Assembly (NCBI GenBank): GCA_012719955.1
Contig: JAAXZI010000149.1
Coordinates: forward strand, 1 to 51,242
Length of the DNA stretch: 51,242 bases
Direction: 5' to 3'
Source of the DNA: Phycisphaerae bacterium
GTDB lineage: Bacteria; Planctomycetota; Phycisphaerae; UBA1845; PWPN01
The notes beneath the pieces are model-generated. The model was not told where the DNA came from. It ran no database searches and saw only the letters and a list, made by a program, of their open reading frames with translations. Shown here piece by piece: positions 24,038 through 33,062 of the stretch (the stretch's first letter is position 1; each line of letters opens with the position of its first letter). The translations under genes and the position numbers were made by a program.

Positions 24038-25060
24038 ATGAAGTCACGGGCCATCATTCCACTGACCATCGGCCTGCTGATCGGCGTGTTCGCGATCAAG
24101 TATTTCGTGAACGTGGTTAAGAAGGCCAAGGGCGCCACCACCACGGAGACGGTGCAGGTGGTGTATGCGAATACCGACATCGCCCCCACGGTGGAAATCA
24201 AAGAGACCATGCTGGAGGTCAAGAACCTGCCGCGGGCAGTTGCTCCGAAACTCTACTTTCAGGATGTGAAAGAGGTGACGGGGCGGGTCGCCGGCCTGGC
24301 TATTCCCGCGGGGTTGCCGGTGGTGCCCAGCCTGCTGGCCCCCAAGGGTACTCCGCCGGGGCTGAGCGTCCGGATCAAGGACGGTTTCCGCGCCGTCGCC
24401 GTGCAGGTGGATGAATCCGCCGGCGTGGCCGGATGGGTCAAACCCGGTTCCCGCGTGGACGTGGTCGCGGTGATGTCCGCTCGCGGCAGCAGCGGAACGG
24501 AGACCATCAGCAAAGTCATCCTCCAGAATATCGAAGTGCTTGCCGTCGGTCAGGATGGGGGGACTAAGGGCGACACGGGCGCGGCCCTGGCCAAATCCGT
24601 GACTCTCGCGGTGACGCCCGATGAAATGCCCACGCTCCACCTGGCCGCTACCAAGGGCAAAATCCGGCTGGCCATGCGCAGCCAGGCTGACGACAGCCAA
24701 CAGCAGGTGGCCCAAACGACCGATAACGATCTCCTGGGGCTGCCCGGCCAGAACAAGCCCGCCCCGTCCAAATTCTTGGCAGGAATGTTGAGCAATCTAC
24801 CCAAGCCCGACCCCCGGGCGGCCGATAAGGAGTTCAGAGCCCATAAGGCGTCAGCGCCGGCCCAGCCAGTACCGGCCGTGGCATCGGCGATCCACCGCGT
24901 AGAGGTGTTCGAAGGGCCTCGGGTCTACAACGTCCTCTTCGAGGGCGAAGGTCCCAACCTGCGTCGCCTCTCTCCCGGTAAGGAACCTCGCGCCGCCAGC
25001 ACGCCTTCGGGGCTTCAGGCTGTGGCCGACTCGCCAATTCGCCCTGAGAGTGGCAGGTGA
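24038..25060 (+). CDS. cpaB: Flp pilus assembly protein CpaB/RcpC
   Basis: A 340-residue periplasmic Tad component. One N-terminal membrane helix (about 5-25) is followed by a SAF-like region (VQVVYANTDIAPTVEIKETM, NLPRAVAPK) and the RcpC/CpaB core (GFRAVAVQVDESAGVAGWV, GSRVDVVAVMSARGS, SKVILQNIEVLAVGQD, VTLAVTPDEMPTLHLAATKG), which in known systems supports the outer-membrane secretin. The last 100 residues are Pro/Ala-rich and probably disordered. ATG 24038 has AAAGGGG; a TTG six bases earlier is less likely. The secretin gene follows after a 97-base gap that contains a strong hairpin. Confidence 0.92.
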   Translation: MKSRAIIPLTIGLLIGVFAIKYFVNVVKKAKGATTTETVQVVYANTDIAPTVEIKETMLEVKNLPRAVAPKLYFQDVKEVTGRVAGLAIPAGLPVVPSLLAPKGTPPGLSVRIKDGFRAVAVQVDESAGVAGWVKPGSRVDVVAVMSARGSSGTETISKVILQNIEVLAVGQDGGTKGDTGAALAKSVTLAVTPDEMPTLHLAATKGKIRLAMRSQADDSQQQVAQTTDNDLLGLPGQNKPAPSKFLAGMLSNLPKPDPRAADKEFRAHKASAPAQPVPAVASAIHRVEVFEGPRVYNVLFEGEGPNLRRLSPGKEPRAASTPSGLQAVADSPIRPESGR

Positions 25061-25098
25061 GCTCCGGCCGGTCTCCCGGCCTGCTCGCTCGACTATAA

Positions 25099-25131
25099 CG
25101 GCCCGGGCCGCGGCGGTTGCGGTCCGGGCCG
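25099..25131 (+). promoter_or_regulatory. Hairpin between cpaB and the secretin gene
   Basis: Thirteen pairs, one of them G-T, enclose a seven-base loop: 25099-25111 pairs with 25119-25131. It lies 26 bases before the secretin ATG. Confidence 0.55.
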
Positions 25132-25157
25132 CACTCAAAACCTCAGGGAGTCGCCAG

Positions 25158-26891
25158 ATGTTCAGGCACAAGGAAGGTCGAACGGGTTCTGGGACGAGGC
25201 CGGGGCACGCGCTTGTGAAGAGATTCGCTCTTCCAGCAATCTGCCTGTTGGCCCTGGGAGTCGATCTGCTTCAGGCGGAACGACCCGCGGAGGCAACAGC
25301 GCCGGCTGCCGGCTCGAATGCCGGGCTTACGATCCAGGCCAACGTCAGAGAAATCACTGCCACCACCCCCAGTCAGAAGATCGAACTCTTCGCCGGTCAC
25401 GGAATTCTCATCGATGTGAACCGGCCGGTTCGGAGGGCTGCCATCGGCGGCGAAGGAATTGCCGAGGTGAGCGTCCTCTCGCCACGGCAGATCATGCTCT
25501 CCGGAAAGACACTGGGAACAACCAACCTGATCTTGTGGGATGAAGACGACAATCAGGTGATTTACAACATCACCGTCCAACCCGACCTGGGGCCGCTCCG
25601 GGATGCCATCGCGACGGCAGCGCCTGGCGCGCAGGTCGAGGTGATCCCCATGGGCTCCAAGATCGTGCTGCGCGGCTCGGTCCCCGATGTGGACACCTGC
25701 GAGCACATCCTCAAACTCGCCGAGGCGTTCGCCGACACGCTGCCGGCCGCGCCCGCGGGCTCCAACGGCTCCGCCGGGCACACCAGCGCCTCTTCCGGGC
25801 AGAGCGGGAGCTCTCAGGCCGGGGCCGCGACGACCAGCGGCGCCTCGACCAGGAGACAGACGAACATCGTCAATCAACTGGTGGTCGCCGGTGAACACCA
25901 GGTCGTCCTGCGCTGCACCGTGGCCGAAGTGACCAAGACCGCCATCCGGCAGCTTGGCATCAACGGCTGGCTGGCCGGCGACAACATCCGCGATGTCTTC
26001 GCGGTCAACCAGATTGCGGGCATCAACCCGGTGAACATCGGGGCCGCCGCCGGACAGAACGTGATTCGTCCCGGCGGGCTGACCTTTGCCACCGGAGAGA
26101 TGGGATTGTCGGCCACGCCCGAACTGAGCCTGGGTTTCCCCCGCGTACAGATGCAGTTGTTCTTCAAGGCGCTCCGCCAGAACAACCTTCTGCGCGTCCT
26201 GGCCGAGCCCAACCTGGTGGCCCTCAGCGGCCAGGAGGCCAGTTTCCTGGCCGGCGGTGAATTTGCCAGCGTGACCACCAGCATCAACGGCACCGAAATT
26301 GAATGGAAGGAATTCGGCATCCGCCTGCGGTTCACCCCAACGGTGATTGGCCGGCAGCTCATCCGCCTGCGGGTGGCCCCCGAAGTCAGCGACCTGGATC
26401 CCAGCCGGGCCGTCATCACGCCCCAGATCCAAATCCCCGGCGGCCTGATTACCCGTCGGGCGGAGACCACCATCGAGCTGGCCAGCGGCAGCACGATCGC
26501 CATCGCCGGGCTGCTCAACGAGCGTGCCCGCGGCATTGCCCAGAAGGTGCCCGCCCTGGGTGATGTGCCGGTGCTCGGCGCTTTGTTCAGCTCCGTCGAA
26601 TTCCAGAAGGAAATGACTGAACTGGTGGTCCTGGTAACCCCGGAACTGGTTTCGGCCCTCCAGCCGGACCAGGTGGATCCCGTGCCGGGCCAATCCATGC
26701 GGGACCCCAACGATTGGGAACTTTTCGGACTGGGCATGCTCGAAGGCCAGCCGGTCTGCGAGCCGGATAACCCCGCCGGCGCGCTCGAAACCAAGGCGGC
26801 GCCGCGTTATCCGAAGCTGTCCAGCCCGCCGGAGCAGATGACGTTGCACGGACCGTGGGGACCGGCCGACAGGGCGGAAGCAATGCAGTAA
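25158..26891 (+). CDS. cpaC: Tad secretin CpaC/RcpA
   Basis: A 577-residue outer-membrane channel subunit for the Flp pilus. After an N-terminal signal-like hydrophobic stretch (about 22-40) comes the pilus-secretin N-domain (ELFAGHGILIDVNRPVRRAA, QIMLSGKTLGTTNLILWDED), then a BON-like segment (EVIPMGSKIVLRGSVPDVD). A Gly/Ser/Ala-rich linker (about 205-235) precedes the secretin core: LLRVLAEPNLVALSGQEASF, LAGGEFAS, GIRLRFTPTV, STIAIAGLLNE and the closing VPALGDVPVLGALFSSVEFQ and ELVVLVTPELV. ATG 25158 has AGGGAG at good spacing. No obvious CpaD/RcpB partner is encoded nearby. Confidence 0.95.
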   Translation: MFRHKEGRTGSGTRPGHALVKRFALPAICLLALGVDLLQAERPAEATAPAAGSNAGLTIQANVREITATTPSQKIELFAGHGILIDVNRPVRRAAIGGEGIAEVSVLSPRQIMLSGKTLGTTNLILWDEDDNQVIYNITVQPDLGPLRDAIATAAPGAQVEVIPMGSKIVLRGSVPDVDTCEHILKLAEAFADTLPAAPAGSNGSAGHTSASSGQSGSSQAGAATTSGASTRRQTNIVNQLVVAGEHQVVLRCTVAEVTKTAIRQLGINGWLAGDNIRDVFAVNQIAGINPVNIGAAAGQNVIRPGGLTFATGEMGLSATPELSLGFPRVQMQLFFKALRQNNLLRVLAEPNLVALSGQEASFLAGGEFASVTTSINGTEIEWKEFGIRLRFTPTVIGRQLIRLRVAPEVSDLDPSRAVITPQIQIPGGLITRRAETTIELASGSTIAIAGLLNERARGIAQKVPALGDVPVLGALFSSVEFQKEMTELVVLVTPELVSALQPDQVDPVPGQSMRDPNDWELFGLGMLEGQPVCEPDNPAGALETKAAPRYPKLSSPPEQMTLHGPWGPADRAEAMQ

Positions 26892-26906
26892 GCAGGGAGA
26901 GATGAG

Positions 26907-26998
26907 GAAACGGCGCGCGGGGCCGGAAAAACCGTGCTCCGCGCGTCCGTTTCGCCCGGCAGAACCCCGGGCCATGGTCAAAAGGGACGTTCTGCCGG
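26907..26998 (+). promoter_or_regulatory. Twin hairpins between the secretin gene and cpaE
   Basis: The first hairpin (26907-26953) pairs GAAACGG and GCGCGG with CCGCGC and CCGTTTC around small internal mismatches. The second (26956-26998) has ten-base perfect arms, CCGGCAGAAC and GTTCTGCCGG. Both lie in the 194-base gap. They could set differential mRNA stability. Confidence 0.5.
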
Positions 26999-27085
26999 CA
27001 GGGTGCGGGCCGGGGCTCGTGCCGTACCACCAGGGGAAACAAAGTCGCAACCCGATAGGGCCGATGAATGTGATGAAGGGTAGTT

Positions 27086-28282
27086 ATGAAGCAATCGGCT
27101 CGAGTCATCGTCTTTAACGCTGAAGAGGAGTACTCCGCGACGATCCGCGCGGATCTGCTGAGTATTCCAGGCGTTCAGATCGTTGCCGAACTGGATGAGT
27201 TGGCCCTGATCGAACAGGCGCTGAACCAGTTCCCGGCGGAGTTGCTCATCGCGCATCTGGATCCGGCCCCTGAACGGGTGTTGCCGGTGGTTGCCCAAAT
27301 CGCCAAGGCAAGGCCTGAGCTGGCCGTCCTGGTCATCTCCGAGACGACCGACGGACAATTGATCCTTACCGGGGTGCGGGCCGGTATCCGCGAGTTTCTT
27401 CCCAAGCCCATTGATCACAACCTGCTGACCGAGGCCATCGAGAAGATCAAGGACCAGCATCAGGCCACCGTGGAGGTGGGGACGCTCATATCGGTCCTCA
27501 GCACCTCCGGAGGCGTTGGCTGCTCGACGCTGGCGGCGAACCTGGCCATCGAACTGAATGATCTGCCCTCGCTGAAGCGCCCTGTGGCCCTGGTGGACCT
27601 GGATTTTCGCTACGGGCAGCTTGCCACCATGCTGGACCTGCAGGCCGATTACACCATCACCGATCTATGCGACACCCCCGAGCAGCTTGATCCGGCCATG
27701 ATCGACAAGGCCATGGTCAAGCACAGCTCCGGACTGCACCTGCTGGCCCGTCCCAACCAGTTCAATCAGGCCGATCAGATCACCGCCGCGCACTGCGCGG
27801 CCGTGCTCAGTTCGCTGCAGCAGCTTTATGACTATGTGGTCGTGGACGGCCCCAACCGCTACGACCCCGGCGGGCTGACGGTGCTCGACATGTCCGACCT
27901 GGCCCTGGTGGTCGTGCAGCTCCTGGTGCCCAGCGTCCGCAATGCTCACCGCATGCTCTCCGAGCTGCGCGACGCGGGCTATAACCTGAGCCGCTTCCGG
28001 CTGATCTGCAACCGGGTGGGGCGCGATTCGGGCCATCTGAACGTCGAACATATCGAAAAAACGCTCAACATGAAGGTGGCGCACCAGATCCCTGACGACT
28101 GGAAGACGGTCAGCGCGGCCATCAACATCGGGGTGCCCCTGCTGGAGCATGGTCCGAAAACGCGCGTGCGCCAGGCGATTCGGGAACTCGCGGAGAAAAT
28201 CGGCCATCCCGGCGGCTTATGCGACGAGCCAACTCCTACGAAGACTGGTTTTCTGGGCCGGATTTTCAGCGGCGTATCGTAA
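27086..28282 (+). CDS. cpaE: Pilus localisation ATPase-like protein CpaE/TadZ
   Basis: A 398-residue cytoplasmic protein. Residues 1-125 form a receiver-like domain (VIVFNAEEEYSATIRADLL, LAVLVISETTDGQ, EFLPKPI). The rest is a MinD/ParA-like domain with STSGGVGCSTLAANLAIEL (139 onward), VALVDLDFRYGQLATML and YDYVVVDGPN. The deviant Walker A motif has no lysine at either usual place: Ser141 and Cys146 replace them. Atypical Walker A motifs are known in TadZ proteins, which mark the pole or site of Tad assembly. A 186-base gap with two hairpins separates it from tadA. Confidence 0.92.
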   Translation: MKQSARVIVFNAEEEYSATIRADLLSIPGVQIVAELDELALIEQALNQFPAELLIAHLDPAPERVLPVVAQIAKARPELAVLVISETTDGQLILTGVRAGIREFLPKPIDHNLLTEAIEKIKDQHQATVEVGTLISVLSTSGGVGCSTLAANLAIELNDLPSLKRPVALVDLDFRYGQLATMLDLQADYTITDLCDTPEQLDPAMIDKAMVKHSSGLHLLARPNQFNQADQITAAHCAAVLSSLQQLYDYVVVDGPNRYDPGGLTVLDMSDLALVVVQLLVPSVRNAHRMLSELRDAGYNLSRFRLICNRVGRDSGHLNVEHIEKTLNMKVAHQIPDDWKTVSAAINIGVPLLEHGPKTRVRQAIRELAEKIGHPGGLCDEPTPTKTGFLGRIFSGVS

Positions 28283-28295
28283 GCTTTAGGCAGGT

Positions 28296-28338
28296 TGGGC
28301 AAAATGCCCACCGCGGTTCGGGCCCCATTGGGCCGAAC
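28296..28338 (+). promoter_or_regulatory. Twin hairpins between cpaE and tadA
   Basis: A small hairpin TGGGC-AAAAT-GCCCA (28296-28310) is followed by nine pairs with one bulged G (28316-28338, loop CATT). They lie 14 bases beyond the cpaE stop. Confidence 0.45.
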
Positions 28339-28468
28339 AAAGTTATCCCGTCGCATCGGCGTGCTGCGCCCCCTCACGTGCGACGGGCTGGAAGTCGCGA
28401 GGGCGTGCCCGTTGCCGCGCAGCGGACTCTGCCCGCGACGCCACTGACAGGGGTTTCGGAGGCAGGTA

Positions 28469-29923
28469 ATGTTCGGAAGGCTGAAGACGCCGGTTCAGGC
28501 CAGGGTGATGGCGCCGACGGGTGCGCCCGGGAACGGCAAGTTGATCTCCACTCCTCGCCCGCCGGAGGAAGCGACTCAGTCCGAACCCAAGCCGGCGACC
28601 GCCCCCGACAAGAACAGGCTCAAGCCCGTCGACGACAAGCTTGAAAAATACTACGCTCTCAAGACGCGCATTCACCGCAAGTTGGTGGAGCAGCTCGACC
28701 TGGCCGCGGTGGACCAGCAGGACCCGACCATCCGCGACCAGATCGGCGAGATGATTCTGGCCCTCTGTGAGAAGGAAAACGTCCTTCTCAACCACGCCGA
28801 ACGCCAGCGCCTGGTAGGCGAAATTCTCGATGAAACCTTCGGCCTCGGGCCGCTCGAAGTGCTGCTCAAGGACCCGACCATCAGTGATATCCTCATCAAC
28901 GGACCGCACAACTGCTACGTGGAACGCAAGGGCAAGCTCGAAAAGACGGACGTGCGCTTCCGTGATGACGCCCATCTGATCCACGTTATCGATAAGATCG
29001 TCAGCGCGGTAGGGCGGCGATGCGATGAGGTCAGCCCCATGGTGGACGCCCGCCTGAAGGATGGATCGCGTGTCAACGCGGTGATTCCGCCGCTGGCCCT
29101 GGATGGACCGAGCGTGTCCATTCGCCGCTTCGGACGCGACCCGATCACCTGGGACGACTACGTGCGGTTCAAGTCCTGCGCGCCGGAGATGGTCGAATTC
29201 TTCCGGGCCTGCGTGATTGCCCGGCTCAACATCCTGATCGTGGGCGGCACCGGTTCGGGTAAAACCACCCTGCTGAACAATATGTCCTCCTTCATTCCTC
29301 CCGACGATCGCATCGTCACCATTGAGGACGCGGCCGAACTGCGCCTGCGCCAGCCGCACGTCGTGCGTCTGGAGACACGCCCCCCGAATATTGAGGGCAA
29401 GGGCCAGATCACGATCCGCGATCTGTTGATCAACAGCCTGCGTATGCGGCCCGACCGCATCGTCGTCGGTGAGTGCCGCGGGGCCGAAACGCTGGACATG
29501 CTCCAGGCCATGAACACCGGTCACGACGGGTCATTGACCACCCTGCACGCCAACAGCACCCGTGATGCCGTGCAACGTGTCGAGACCATGGTGATGATGT
29601 CCGGCTTCGAACTGCCCGTGCGGGCCATCCGCCAGCAGTTCGCCTCGGCCATCTCCATCATTGTCAATGCTCAGCGTCTGACCGGCGGGCCGCGCAAGAT
29701 CACCAACGTCACGGAAGTCACCGGCATGGAAGGCGATGTCGTCACCATGCAGGACATTTTTGCCTTTGAACAGCTCGGCGTAGACAGCAACGGAAAGGCC
29801 TACGGGCAGATCGTTGCGACCGGGCTGCGGCCCACTTTTCTCGATCGGCTGAAATCCGCCGGATGCGAGATCAGCACCAAGCTGTTCGAACGGCAGGTGC
29901 TCATGAGGGATATGGATGACTAG
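28469..29923 (+). CDS. tadA: Tad assembly ATPase TadA/CpaF
   Basis: A 484-residue cytoplasmic hexameric ATPase of the type II/IV secretion family that powers Flp pilus assembly. A disordered N-terminal stretch (about 1-60) leads into the N-terminal domain ([20 protein letters not shown]), followed by the ATPase core with [14 protein letters not shown] (Walker A, about 258-271), the Asp box [11 protein letters not shown], Walker B-region [19 protein letters not shown], and the His box [14 protein letters not shown]. Length and motif set are normal. GGAGG lies nine bases before the ATG. tadB follows after 88 bases containing a word-like repeat. Confidence 0.97.
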   Translation: MFGRLKTPVQARVMAPTGAPGNGKLISTPRPPEEATQSEPKPATAPDKNRLKPVDDKLEKYYALKTRIHRKLVEQLDLAAVDQQDPTIRDQIGEMILALCEKENVLLNHAERQRLVGEILDETFGLGPLEVLLKDPTISDILINGPHNCYVERKGKLEKTDVRFRDDAHLIHVIDKIVSAVGRRCDEVSPMVDARLKDGSRVNAVIPPLALDGPSVSIRRFGRDPITWDDYVRFKSCAPEMVEFFRACVIARLNILIVGGTGSGKTTLLNNMSSFIPPDDRIVTIEDAAELRLRQPHVVRLETRPPNIEGKGQITIRDLLINSLRMRPDRIVVGECRGAETLDMLQAMNTGHDGSLTTLHANSTRDAVQRVETMVMMSGFELPVRAIRQQFASAISIIVNAQRLTGGPRKITNVTEVTGMEGDVVTMQDIFAFEQLGVDSNGKAYGQIVATGLRPTFLDRLKSAGCEISTKLFERQVLMRDMDD

Positions 29924-29998
29924 TGAGTGATGGGTGATGGGTAGTGAGTGATGAGTGGGGCGGTGTCGATGCCTGTTCATCACGCATCGCGCATCGCC
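29921..29998. repeat. Word-like repeat between tadA and tadB (family F)
   Basis: Starting at the tadA stop codon, GTGAGTGATGGGTGATGGGT and further GTGAGTGATGAGTG words are followed, 20-30 bases on, by partly complementary CATCACGCATCGCGCATCGCC. The layout, tandem words then their complement, resembles families D and E. Confidence 0.55.
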
Positions 29999-30011
29999 AA
30001 AAAGGTGTACC

Positions 30012-30992
30012 ATGGGAGCTTTGACCGGTATCTTCCTGTTGCTGTTGCCCATTGCGGGCTCGATGCTGTTGGTGTGGGGCATCTTCCAGGTGTTCCTGGA
30101 TCTGCGCACGGCCAAGCAGAAGAAAGTGGTGGATCGCCTCGTCGAGACGCGCGTGGGCGGCAAGGAGCGGCAGATCAAGGAGTCGCTGCTCCGCAAACGG
30201 GCGAGCGAGGAACGCAACGGGCTGGAACGGGCCGTGGCTGGCCTGCAGGTGGTCGGCAGGCTGCAGCACGTGCTCGACCAGGCGGATGTGCCCTGGTCGG
30301 CCTCGCGCCTGCTGGTGAATCTCACCGGCCTTTCGCTGCTGATTTTCATGGTGATGATTGTCCTCCAGATGAACTTCATCACCGCCCTGGCGTGCAGCGC
30401 GGGCGTCGCCGGCCTGCCCCTGCTGTGGCTGATCCGCAAACGCAAGAAGCGCGTCAAGCTGATGGTCGAACAGCTCCCGGACGTTTTCGAACTCATGAGC
30501 CAGGCTCTGCGCGCCGGACACTCGCTGGCCAGCGCCATCCAACTGGTCAGCCAGCAGATGCCTGATCCCATCGGGGGCGAATTCGCCCGCGTGTTCCACG
30601 AGCAGAATCTCGGTCTCAAGATCGAGGAGGCCCTGCTTAACATGGCCCAGCGCACGGACCAGATGGATATCCGCTTCTTCGTCACCGCCGTGCTCATTCA
30701 GCGTCAGACGGGCGGTGACCTGGCCGAAGTGCTGGAGAAAATCGGCAAGGTCATCCGCGAACGCGTGCAGCTCCTGGGCACCGTGCAGGCGCTCACTGCC
30801 GAAGGACGCCTCTCCGGCTGGGTGCTCCTCGCGCTGCCTGTGGCCGTGTTCTTCGTGATGATGATTGTGAATCGGGATTACGGGCGCATGCTCATTGATA
30901 CCCATACGGGCCGCCTCATGCTCGGGACGGCTATCGCCATGGACCTGATGGGTATGGCCATGATCAAGAAGATCGTGAACATCAAGGTGTAA
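30012..30992 (+). CDS. tadB: Tad inner-membrane platform protein TadB
   Basis: A 326-residue inner-membrane protein with a type II secretion F domain. Two N-terminal hydrophobic stretches (about 1-30 and 100-140) frame a cytoplasmic loop; the GspF-like domain (KLMVEQLPDVFELMSQALRA, HSLASAIQLVSQQMPDPIGG, GGDLAEVLEKIGKVIRERVQ) is followed by two more membrane segments near the C-terminus. It acts with TadC and the TadA ATPase as the extrusion platform. The ATG at 30012 has AAAAGGTG. tadC starts three bases after its stop. Confidence 0.93.
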   Translation: MGALTGIFLLLLPIAGSMLLVWGIFQVFLDLRTAKQKKVVDRLVETRVGGKERQIKESLLRKRASEERNGLERAVAGLQVVGRLQHVLDQADVPWSASRLLVNLTGLSLLIFMVMIVLQMNFITALACSAGVAGLPLLWLIRKRKKRVKLMVEQLPDVFELMSQALRAGHSLASAIQLVSQQMPDPIGGEFARVFHEQNLGLKIEEALLNMAQRTDQMDIRFFVTAVLIQRQTGGDLAEVLEKIGKVIRERVQLLGTVQALTAEGRLSGWVLLALPVAVFFVMMIVNRDYGRMLIDTHTGRLMLGTAIAMDLMGMAMIKKIVNIKV

Positions 30993-30995
30993 GCC

Positions 30996-31943
30996 ATGAA
31001 CGAAATCTTCATTCTCGGCGTCCTGGTCTGCGCGAGCGTCGCGATGATCATCTATTCCCTCTGGCCCACCCGCCGGCAGGAGGAAGAGGAGGTGCTCCGG
31101 CGAATCGCCGGCAAGCGCCAGAACGCGGAGCCCGCCGGGGCCATGGGAGATCCCCGCTCGGCCGCCCGTCAGGTCCTTGAGAAGGTGACGCCGATCGCGA
31201 TGAAACCGGTCATGCCGGCCAGCGAGGAGGAGATGTCCACCCTCCGCGAGAAGCTGGCCCAGGCCGGCTTCCGGCGAGAGTCGGCCACCCGGTATTTCCT
31301 GGCCAGCAAGACGATCCTGGGCGCAGCCCTGGCGGCGGTGGCCCTGATCGTCTGCCTGAGCAGCGGCCACGAGACAAAGCATGTTCTGGGCATGGCCGCC
31401 TTCCTGGGCGGATTAGGCTTCATGCTGCCCAACCTTTGGCTGCGGCTGGCCTGCAGCCAACGTGCGGAGAAGATCCGCAACGGATTGCCCGATTCGCTGG
31501 ACCTGCTGGTGGTTTCCGTGGAGTCTGGGCTGGCCCTGGATGCCGGTCTGCAGCGGGTCAGCGATGAAATGCGCAACGTGCACGCCGAGCTGTCCGAAGA
31601 GCTGCAGATCGCCACTCTTGAGACGCAAATGGGCGTGCCGCGTTCCGAAGCCCTCGAAAACATGGCCCGGCGCACCGGCGTGGACGAAATGCGCGCCCTG
31701 GTGGCGGTCATCACCCAGGCGGAGAAGTTCGGTACCTCCGTGGCCAAGGCCCTCCGCACCCAGGCGGACGCCCTGCGCATCAAGCGGCGGCTCAAGGCCG
31801 AGGAGCGCGCTCAGAAGACCACGGTGAAGCTCATGCTCCCGCTGATTCTCTTCATCTTCCCGTCGATCTTCGTGGTGCTGCTCGGTCCGGCGGCCATGCG
31901 CATCGCCGAGACGCTCAGCAAGAATGGGCCATTGGCGAAATAG
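30996..31943 (+). CDS. tadC: Tad inner-membrane platform protein TadC
   Basis: A 315-residue partner of TadB with the same GspF-type architecture: an N-terminal membrane anchor, a charged linker, a membrane pair (about 110-150) and a conserved domain (RNGLPDSLDLLVVSVESGLA, LDAGLQRVSDEM, GVDEMRALVAVITQAEKFGT, RIKRRLKAEERAQKTTVKLM), ending in a further membrane segment LPLILFIFPSIFVVLLGP. It is the last gene of the Tad cluster here; homologs of TadD, TadG and CpaD are not in the window. A long inverted repeat follows at 31990-32047. Confidence 0.93.
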   Translation: MNEIFILGVLVCASVAMIIYSLWPTRRQEEEEVLRRIAGKRQNAEPAGAMGDPRSAARQVLEKVTPIAMKPVMPASEEEMSTLREKLAQAGFRRESATRYFLASKTILGAALAAVALIVCLSSGHETKHVLGMAAFLGGLGFMLPNLWLRLACSQRAEKIRNGLPDSLDLLVVSVESGLALDAGLQRVSDEMRNVHAELSEELQIATLETQMGVPRSEALENMARRTGVDEMRALVAVITQAEKFGTSVAKALRTQADALRIKRRLKAEERAQKTTVKLMLPLILFIFPSIFVVLLGPAAMRIAETLSKNGPLAK

Positions 31944-31989
31944 CCGGGGGTTTGTCCCTGAGAAGGGGCGAGAGTCTTTAGGGAAGCAA

Positions 31990-32076
31990 CAAGGAGACAC
32001 AGGGACAAGGTGACCGGAAAAAGCTGGTCGCCTTGTCCCTTCTCCTTGTCTCCTGGTCCCCTTGTCTCCTTGTCAA
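31990..32076. repeat. Long inverted repeat of CTCCTTGTC words (family E)
   Basis: Left arm 31990-32015 and right arm 32026-32047 pair over about 22-23 bases with a three-base bulge and one T-G pair, around a 10-base loop. Tandem words of CTCCTTGTC type continue to 32076. It lies between the convergent tadC and cyclophilin genes and could terminate both. Confidence 0.7.
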
Positions 32077-32090
32077 TTTCCCGTGGGGGC

Positions 32091-32828
32091 CTACTTCACC
32101 ACCCGCGCGGTGCGGATCACCGGCGGGTTCACCGGCTGGGATTTCTCCCCGTCCATGGCCGGGTTGGGACGGGTTTCCACCTCTTTGATGCGGTCCACGA
32201 CGTCCATCCCATCCACCACGCGTCCGAAGACGGCATAGCCCCACCCGTCGAAGCTGGGATAGTCCAAGTTCGGGTTGTTTTTCACATTGATGAAAAACTG
32301 CGAGGTGGCCGAGTGCGGAAGGCCGGTTCGGGCCATGGCGATGGTGCCGCGCTCGTTCTTCAATCCGTTTCTGGACTCATTCTCGATGGGCTCATGCAGA
32401 CCCTGTAACTTCTGCTCCGTGGGGCTGGTGAAGCCGCCACCCTGGATCATGAAGTCGGGCATGACGCGGTGGAAGATCGTGCCGTCGTAAAAACCCTCCT
32501 GGACGTAGCGCACGAAGTTCCTCGACGAGATGGGGGCTTTCTCGGGATTGAGCTCGATGACTATCCGGCCCCAGTCCTGGCTGTCCTGGCCAACGAGGAA
32601 TTCCACCCGGGGAGGGCCGTCGGCCGGCTTGGGGGAGGCGGCCTGCTTGTCCGCGGCCGGCGCTGCGGCGGCAGGCGTTGTTGATGCGGCGCCCGAGCCG
32701 TCCTTCTGGGTGGCGGCGGGTTTCCCCGTCCCGGGTTGGCCGCCCTCAGGCGAGGACTTTTGCTCGCAGGCCAGGGTCAGCAGAAGCGTCGACAGCAGTA
32801 CGCAACGGAACAACGAAAAACCACTCAT
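32091..32828 (-). CDS. Cyclophilin-type peptidyl-prolyl isomerase lipoprotein
   Basis: A 245-residue predicted lipoprotein: a signal peptide with lipobox LTLAC (Cys at about 21), a Gly/Ala/Pro-rich linker to about residue 75, then a compact bacterial cyclophilin domain. Recognisable are GRIVIELNPEKAPISSRNFV, FYDGTIFHRVMPDFMIQGGG (catalytic-loop Arg and the hydrophobic pocket), ARTGLPHSATSQFFINVKNN and YAVFGRVVDGMDVVDRI. It would speed proline isomerisation during folding of exported proteins. It is a single gene; the S2P protease upstream on the same strand is 230 bases away. Confidence 0.93.
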   Translation of the reverse strand: MSGFSLFRCVLLSTLLLTLACEQKSSPEGGQPGTGKPAATQKDGSGAASTTPAAAAPAADKQAASPKPADGPPRVEFLVGQDSQDWGRIVIELNPEKAPISSRNFVRYVQEGFYDGTIFHRVMPDFMIQGGGFTSPTEQKLQGLHEPIENESRNGLKNERGTIAMARTGLPHSATSQFFINVKNNPNLDYPSFDGWGYAVFGRVVDGMDVVDRIKEVETRPNPAMDGEKSQPVNPPVIRTARVVK

Positions 32829-32978
32829 TGGCAGACTCCCTCACATACACGTCGTCAGTGGGGCACCCGGCCGGGACGCCGGTGCTTCCGTATGAGCCGG
32901 TCAGTGTAACCAGCGCGGGCCTTGGTGCAAGATGGTGGACGCCATTTACGGGCCGGAAGTGTTGTCTGCAGGTCTTAA

Positions 32979-33003
32979 GGCCCAGGTCGAGATTGCCTGG
33001 GCC
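32979..33003 (-). terminator. Hairpin after the S2P protease gene
   Basis: GGCCCAGG (32979-32986) and CCTGGGCC (32996-33003) pair perfectly. On the minus strand it follows the protease gene by 60 bases, with only a short TT after it. Confidence 0.4.
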
Positions 33004-33062
33004 GCCTGCCGTAGCCCGAAGGCGTCGGCGGAATCGCTGCCCGAACATGTGTGAGTGGACGC

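Noticed and set aside
25143..27050. A 635-codon open frame antisense to the secretin gene
   Set aside because: It is a compositional shadow of the secretin gene with no motif and no ribosome-binding site.
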